From assembly GCA_036501145.1 (NCBI GenBank), contig DASYAV010000249.1, positions 1-64,000 on the forward strand: DNA of 64,000 nt, given 5' to 3'. Positions 59,644 through 64,000 of this stretch are shown piece after piece. Every line of letters starts with the position of its first letter. Position 1 is the stretch's first letter. A model generated the notes under the pieces. That model did not search any database. It was not told the DNA's origin and worked only from the letters and a program-made list of their open reading frames with translations. A program made the position numbers and the translations under genes. This DNA is from PALSA-505 sp036501145. Its GTDB lineage: Bacteria > Actinomycetota > Actinomycetes > Streptosporangiales > Streptosporangiaceae.

Positions 59644-61407
59644 GTGCGACATCATGCACCACGGATAGCCACCGCCGCCGGGACCATCGCCGCGCTGGCC
59701 GGGATGCTGGCGGCCGGCGGGCTCGCCCCGGCCAGCGCGGTGACCGCCCGGCCGCGGGCCACGCTGTACACGCTGACGTTCCGGGCCACCAACCTGGCCG
59801 GGCGGCCAGACAGCGACGGCACGATGAACCTGATCAGCGTGGACGACACCAGCCTGCCTAAGCACAGCTACGTCAAGTTCACCCACGGCGTGGCCACCTA
59901 CCAGGTCCCGGCGGGCCACTACTTCGCGCTCGGCTCGCTCGGCGGCGTGCCGCCGGCCGCGAGCCCGACGCGGTACGTCGTGCTGCCCCAGATCACCGTG
60001 ACCGGGAACCGGACCGTGGCCGTGCGGGAGAGCGCGGCCAGCAGCCCGGTGACGATGACCACGCCGCGGCCCGCGACCGCCCTGGACACCGACATATGGC
60101 TGGAGCGCAGCGGCGCCGCCGGGCGGCCGATCGTGTTCGAGCTCTACAACCCCAGCGACGGCCGGATGTGGCTTAGCCCGGAGCACACCAGGCCGCCGGT
60201 CGGCACGCTGCGGGTGGCGGTGAACCAGCACCTGGAATCCCCGCCGGGCAGCACCGTTCCTTACGAGTACACGCTCAGCTACACCGACCCGCCCGGGATC
60301 ATCCCCAGCCAGCACTACGTGGCCACCGCCCGCCAGCTGGCGACCGTGCACGAACGCTTCTACCAGCCGGTGAAGACGCACGGAGGCTGGGCGCTCAACG
60401 GGAGCCTGCCCGGCACCAACCCCAACAACAACGCGGACTGGTTCGGCTTCATCGAGCCGGCCGGGCCGACCCTAAGCTACCCCGGGCGGCTCACCGAGTA
60501 CGCCGGGGGGACCGGCACCGCCACGATGGAATGGTTCGGGCAGTACTTCTCCGTTCCCGGGGCGCCAACGGCGCCGGGTGACATCCGGCTGCTCCACCCG
60601 GGTGTGAAGCTGACCGAGAACTGGGGCGCCTACCCGCTGCACACGGCCGCGAACGTGCTGCTGACCAGCAAGCCCAACATGTTCGGCGCGATGCTGCCCT
60701 CGGCATCGCGGGACGGCCGCACGCTGACCCTGCAGGTCGACCCGTTCGACGACAACCAGCCCGGGCACGTCATCGGCTGGCTCGGCTCGACCAAGACCAG
60801 CAAGGTAACAGGCACCTACCAGGTAGACCAGAATGGCACCAAGATCGCCGGAGGCAACGCCGTCAGCGGATCCGCGCCCGGCACCGGGTTCTACACCAAG
60901 ACCACGCTGCCGTCGGCGAAGCCGTCCACCATCCGGTTCTCGCTGCAGGTCAGCCGCACCGGCCCGGACTACCCGCTGTCGACCGCCGACCGCACCGTCT
61001 GGACCTGGCACACCGCCCCGCCCGGCGCGGCGAAGCTGCCGGCCGGCTGGACCTGCGTGCAGTACCAGCGGGTCAGCAACTGCCAGGTGCAGCCGATGCT
61101 GATGCTGCGGTACGCGGTGGCCGGGCTCAGCCCGCACGGCGCGACCCCTGCCGGCCGCCAGGTGCTGCACCTGTCGGTGGGCCACCTGCAGGCCGCGGCG
61201 GCCAGCGCGATCACCCGCGCCGCGGTCTCGGTGTCCGTCAACGGCGGCAAGTCCTGGCACCAGGCCAGCGTCACCGGGCACGATGGCCACTACACCGCGG
61301 TGTTCAGCGCCCCGGCGGGCGCGAAGGTGAGCCTGCGCACCAGCGCCGCGGACGCGGCGGGCGGAACCGTCACCGAGACGATCGCCAGCGCCTACCAGAT
61401 CACCTGA
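59644..61407 (+). CDS. Secreted protein of unknown function
   Basis: This 587-aa exported protein has a signal peptide to about residue 32 (LAPASA-VT). The body has alternating beta-rich domains: an early NLAGRPDSDGTMNLISVDD segment reading like a carboxypeptidase-regulatory fold, a middle YTLSYTDPPG and AEYAGGTGTATMEWFGQYFSVPG region, and a C-terminal Ig-like VSVSVNGGKSWHQASVTGHDGHYTAVFSAP domain. I do not recognise catalytic residues. GTG start with an excellent AAAGGAG. It lies 36 bp before the sigma-factor gene, so it may be in the same operon or regulon. Confidence 0.7.
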   Translation: MRHHAPRIATAAGTIAALAGMLAAGGLAPASAVTARPRATLYTLTFRATNLAGRPDSDGTMNLISVDDTSLPKHSYVKFTHGVATYQVPAGHYFALGSLGGVPPAASPTRYVVLPQITVTGNRTVAVRESAASSPVTMTTPRPATALDTDIWLERSGAAGRPIVFELYNPSDGRMWLSPEHTRPPVGTLRVAVNQHLESPPGSTVPYEYTLSYTDPPGIIPSQHYVATARQLATVHERFYQPVKTHGGWALNGSLPGTNPNNNADWFGFIEPAGPTLSYPGRLTEYAGGTGTATMEWFGQYFSVPGAPTAPGDIRLLHPGVKLTENWGAYPLHTAANVLLTSKPNMFGAMLPSASRDGRTLTLQVDPFDDNQPGHVIGWLGSTKTSKVTGTYQVDQNGTKIAGGNAVSGSAPGTGFYTKTTLPSAKPSTIRFSLQVSRTGPDYPLSTADRTVWTWHTAPPGAAKLPAGWTCVQYQRVSNCQVQPMLMLRYAVAGLSPHGATPAGRQVLHLSVGHLQAAAASAITRAAVSVSVNGGKSWHQASVTGHDGHYTAVFSAPAGAKVSLRTSAADAAGGTVTETIASAYQIT

Positions 61408-61443
61408 CGGGAGACTCAGCATAAGCACCAAGCCAGGCGTCTT

Positions 61444-61978
61444 ATGAGTATGCCGACCAGCCGCGAGATGACCGGCCGCGCCGCGCCCGCGGCGGAGGAG
61501 TTCATCGACTCGCTGTACCGGGCGCACGCGGTCACCCTGGTCCGGGTGGCATTGCTGCTGGTCGGCGACCAGCCGACGGCCGAGGACGTGGTCCAGGACG
61601 CGTTCTTGCAGCTTTACCGGGGCCTGCCAAGGCTCAGGGACCGCGACAAGGCGCTGCCGTACCTGCGCGCGTCGGTCGTCAACGGGGCCCGCTCGATGCT
61701 GCGGGCCAGGCGGCGCGCGCTGCTGCGCAAGACCCAGCACCAGCCCGCGGTGTGGTCGGCCGAGTCGGCCGCGCTGGAGGGTGAGGAGCGCCGGGCCGTG
61801 CTGGGCGCCGTGGCCAGGCTGCCGCGGCGCTCCAGGGAGGTGCTGGCCCTGCGCTACTACCTGGATCTGCCCCGACCAGGAGATCGCCGCGACGCTCGGC
61901 ATCAGCCGGGGCACCGTGTCATCGACCGCGTCCCGGGCGATGGCCGTGCTCGCCCGCGACCTGAAGGAGGAGCGGTGA
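61444..61978 (+). pseudogene. SigE-family ECF sigma factor, frameshifted in region 4
   Basis: Region 2 is intact: FIDSLYRAHAVTLVRVALLLVGDQPTAEDVVQDAFLQLYR and ALPYLRASVVNGARSMLRARRR. Region 4 starts with LPRRSREVLALRYYLDLP. After CTGGATCTG an extra C in the run CCCC (61870-61873) shifts the frame. Deleting one C restores LPDQEIAATLGISRGTVSSTASRAMAVLARDLKEER and a stop at 61976-61978. That stop overlaps the next GTG as GTGA. Unshifted, the frame continues into the downstream sensor gene and gives a 570-aa fusion of region 2 to that protein. Sequencing error, pseudogene or frameshifting are all possible. Confidence 0.8.
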
Positions 61979-63156
61979 ACACGCTCGAGGACCGGTTGCG
62001 TGACGCCTACCAGGCCGCCGCGCACACCGTGCAGCCGGAATCCGTGCTGGCCGGCGGTGCCCGCCATCCGCGTGACCGTGACCAGGGCACCCGGCGGGAC
62101 AGGCACGGCCGGCGGCTGCTGATACCGTTCGCGGCCGCCGCCGCGGTCACCGCGGTGGTGGCCGGCAGCACGATGCTGGCGCAGCACACCGTGGCCGGAC
62201 CCGGCCGCCACCGCGGCCAGGTCACGCCGGCCACGGCCGCCACCGGCACGCCCCGGTTCTTCGTCGCGATGAACTGGACGTTGCATCCGTCGATGTTCGT
62301 GGTGAACGCGGCCACCGGGGCCAGGGGCGCGGCGATCACCCCGCCGTTCCCGGCCACCGAACTGCGCGGGGTGGCCACCGGGGACGGCAGGACGTTCGTG
62401 GTCGCGGCGGCACGGCCCGGTGTCTGCCGCACCGCGCTGTACCGGTTCGTCCTGTCCCCGGCCGGCCGCCCGGCCGCGATGACCGAGTTCGCCACCGTGC
62501 CGGGTGCGATCGGCCTCCCCTGGAGCATGGCGGTCGCCGGGAACGGCCGGACGATCGCCTACAGCGCACAGCCGGGCTGCCCGGCCGGCCCCCCGTCCGG
62601 CCGGCCCGCACAGCACCAGGACATGGCCTACCTGGCGGTGGTCAACACCACCACCGGCCACACGAAGCGCTGGCCGTTCGTGAACCGGCCTGGCCCAGGA
62701 GAGGTGTCGCTGAGTGCGGACGGACGGGAGGTATCCCTCGGGGACCGGGTGCTGCCCACCGACGCAGCCGAGGGGAGCCTGGCCTCCCGTGGCCGGCTGG
62801 TGGCCAGGAAGGGCGAGTTCGGCCACAACACGGCCATCGGCAGCGCGCTGCTGGCCCCGGATGGCCGGTCGGCCTACTTCAGCACGTTCCGCGTCAGGAG
62901 CCATAAGCCGGCCGGCGGCTGGCAGCTGCGGGTATTCGACCTCGCCACCGGGCACACCTGGCTGGTGCACAGCTTCCCCGGGACCCAGTCGACGATGGCC
63001 GCCGCATACGCCGGGCCCAGCGGCCGGTACCTGCTCATCGAGTACGACACGCGGCGAGGAATGGGCGTCACCCGGCTGGCCAGGCTCGACGTCGGGAGCG
63101 GGCAGGTGACGCAGCTCCATGCCTCGTGGGCGGCCGAGGCGGCGATCGCCTGGTAG
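61975..63156 (+). CDS. Membrane-anchored WD40-like sensor, putative anti-sigma partner
   Basis: This 393-aa protein has a short cytoplasmic N-terminus (NTLEDRLRDAYQAAAHTV), one transmembrane helix (~48-68) and an exported beta-propeller-like domain (~95-393). Propeller markers are FFVAMNWTLHPSMFVVNAATG, GEVSLSADGREVSLGDRVL, LLAPDGRSAYFSTF and YLLIEYD. Genes of this layout follow SigE-family sigma factors in many actinomycetes and probably hold or tune the sigma factor (inference). GTG start with GGAGG upstream; the GTGA overlap with the sigma gene indicates translational coupling. Signal received is unknown. Confidence 0.78.
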   Translation: MNTLEDRLRDAYQAAAHTVQPESVLAGGARHPRDRDQGTRRDRHGRRLLIPFAAAAAVTAVVAGSTMLAQHTVAGPGRHRGQVTPATAATGTPRFFVAMNWTLHPSMFVVNAATGARGAAITPPFPATELRGVATGDGRTFVVAAARPGVCRTALYRFVLSPAGRPAAMTEFATVPGAIGLPWSMAVAGNGRTIAYSAQPGCPAGPPSGRPAQHQDMAYLAVVNTTTGHTKRWPFVNRPGPGEVSLSADGREVSLGDRVLPTDAAEGSLASRGRLVARKGEFGHNTAIGSALLAPDGRSAYFSTFRVRSHKPAGGWQLRVFDLATGHTWLVHSFPGTQSTMAAAYAGPSGRYLLIEYDTRRGMGVTRLARLDVGSGQVTQLHASWAAEAAIAW

Positions 63157-63182
63157 ACGTCGGCGGCCCGTCGACCGGCCAG

Positions 63183-63266
63183 ATTGGATGAACGGCTCCG
63201 CGGCGCCGGCCAGCGCCCCGGGTGACCGTGGGCGGTTGCGCGGCCCGGCGAAGCCGTTCATCCAAT
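63183..63266. terminator. 15-bp inverted repeat between convergent genes
   Basis: ATTGGATGAACGGCT (63183-63197) and AGCCGTTCATCCAAT (63252-63266) are exact inverted copies separated by 54 bp of GC-rich sequence that can fold further. The right arm contains the stop codon region of the leftward FAD oxidoreductase. It lies between two converging genes, so a bidirectional terminator is likely. No flanking target duplication argues against a small transposon. Confidence 0.55.
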
Positions 63267-64000
63267 GGCTTGGGGGAAGGTGAACAGGCGGTCCGGGTCG
63301 TAGGCGGCCTTGACCCGGGTGAGCCGGGAGTAGTTGGCGCCGTAGTAGGCCTGCCGCCAGTTGGCGAGCGCCGGGTCGATGTAGTTCTGGTAGGCCTGCC
63401 CGCTGGCGTAGGGCCGCATGGCGGCGTAGAAGCCGTCCTGCCAGTCCCGCTGGGCGGACACGCCGGCGGTGGCACCGGAGTTCCAGGTGGTGGTGTACTG
63501 CGCCAGGAACAGCGCGTCCCGGTGCACGAACGCGGTCTGCGCCGGGCCGACCCGGTTGATCGCGCCGCCGCAGGCGTCGAACGCCACTCCCCCGGTGCCG
63601 CCCGCGGCGCCCGGCACGCCCTGCAGCTTCTCTACCTGGCTCAGCAGCGTGCCGATGCCGGAGCTGCTCAGCGGCCGGGTGAAGAAGTCCGACCTGGCCA
63701 GCTCCGGCTGCCGGGTGAGCTGGCCGCCGGCCGCCTGCCAGGGCAGGTGGCAGCCGGCCACGCTCTGCTGCGCGCACCCGGCCTCGGTCAGCATCGCGTC
63801 CAGGTAGCTGTAGGTCTGCACGTACGGGCTGGCCGGGCCGGTGCCGACGGCCGAGTACAGCCGGTCGAGCTGGGCCGCCAGGGCACCGGTGTCGCCCAGG
63901 TAGCTGCCGCCGACCTGGATGGTGGGCGTGCCGCCGCCGGGCGCGGCGGCCAGGTGCAGGTTCGACCACAGCTCGTCGGGGGCGCTGGGTGCCCAGTGCT
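63258..64000 (-). CDS. FAD-binding oxidoreductase, berberine-bridge type (C-terminal part)
   Basis: This is the C-terminal ~247 residues of a secreted-type FAD oxidase; the N-terminal FAD-binding half lies past the window end. The visible part has the substrate domain (TIQVGGSYLG, YVQTYSYLDAMLTEAGC, GGAINRVGPAQTAFVHRDALFLAQYTTTW) and the BBE domain (YQNYIDPALANWRQAYYG, YSRLTRVKAAYDPDRLFTFPQAI) typical of 6-hydroxynicotine/gluco-oligosaccharide oxidases. These enzymes oxidise sugars or alkaloids and make H2O2. It is convergent with the sigma/sensor unit, and the shared inverted repeat sits at its stop. Confidence 0.87.
   Translation of the reverse strand, partial: HWAPSAPDELWSNLHLAAAPGGGTPTIQVGGSYLGDTGALAAQLDRLYSAVGTGPASPYVQTYSYLDAMLTEAGCAQQSVAGCHLPWQAAGGQLTRQPELARSDFFTRPLSSSGIGTLLSQVEKLQGVPGAAGGTGGVAFDACGGAINRVGPAQTAFVHRDALFLAQYTTTWNSGATAGVSAQRDWQDGFYAAMRPYASGQAYQNYIDPALANWRQAYYGANYSRLTRVKAAYDPDRLFTFPQAIG

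Noticed and set aside
63183..63266. Miniature transposon (MITE)
   Set aside because: No target-site duplication flanks the arms, and the position between converging genes suits a terminator.
60472..63969. 1165-codon open frame on the reverse strand
   Set aside because: It lies antisense to the secreted protein, sigma factor and sensor genes, and its translation is low-complexity Arg/Gly/Pro. It is a high-GC shadow frame.

Overview
The window is very GC-rich (about 70% by eye), with tightly packed genes, GTG and TTG starts, an F420-linked enzyme, SigE-type sigma factor logic and many secreted proteins. This points to a soil-type, filamentous actinomycete (Actinomycetota). I cannot name the genus. 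No rRNA, tRNA, CRISPR array, phage or insertion sequence was recognised. No gene-free stretch exceeds about 250 bases.

Layout. 0-20 kb: a housekeeping backbone (hrpA start, glutathione peroxidase, glnA2-type synthetase, nadE, panB, F420:NADPH reductase, a SPOR protein, map). It is interrupted by accessory modules: a secreted GH59 galactosidase, a sugar MFS transporter divergent from a secreted GH15 glucodextranase, a TetR/DHA2 efflux pair with a clear palindromic operator, and two adjacent genes carrying doubled YbjQ domains. 20-34 kb: an island for acylated and/or D-amino acids and peptides. It holds a COG3375-type GNAT, two paralogous PucR regulators, a serine D-peptidase-like hydrolase, an N-acyl-D-amino-acid deacylase, a peptide-type binding lipoprotein, two Dpp-type permeases, an M20 deacylase and an N-acylamino-acid racemase/OSBS. 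34-41 kb: a secreted cysteine-rich repeat protein, a class A beta-lactamase-like protein without signal peptide, an S9 peptidase, a decayed divergent MerR/aldo-keto reductase pair and a second serine hydrolase. 41-48 kb: a GNAT, a membrane-anchored NB-ARC-like NTPase with an exported domain, an ADHAPS-like FAD oxidase, a HemK-like methyltransferase and a second cysteine-paired repeat protein. 48-64 kb: a large secreted glycoside hydrolase with an inserted LamG domain, an unknown protein, a DUF1707 protein, a DnaN paralogue, a frameshifted NERD protein, dienelactone hydrolase, aldo-keto reductase, EEP phosphatase, a secreted unknown, a frameshifted SigE-family sigma factor with its membrane sensor, and the 3' part of a berberine-bridge-type FAD oxidoreductase.

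How genes work together. The best candidate system is at 20-34 kb. GNAT acyltransferase, NSAR/OSBS racemase and M20 deacylase are the three enzyme classes of the known N-succinyl route that turns D- into L-amino acids. Here they lie with peptide import genes, D-specific hydrolases and two PucR sensors. A second theme is extracellular polysaccharide attack (GH59 with ricin-type lectin, GH15, GH with LamG and F5/8C). A third is gene decay: three separate loci (38.7-39.5, 56.26 and 61.87 kb) carry frameshifts or truncations that should be checked against reads.
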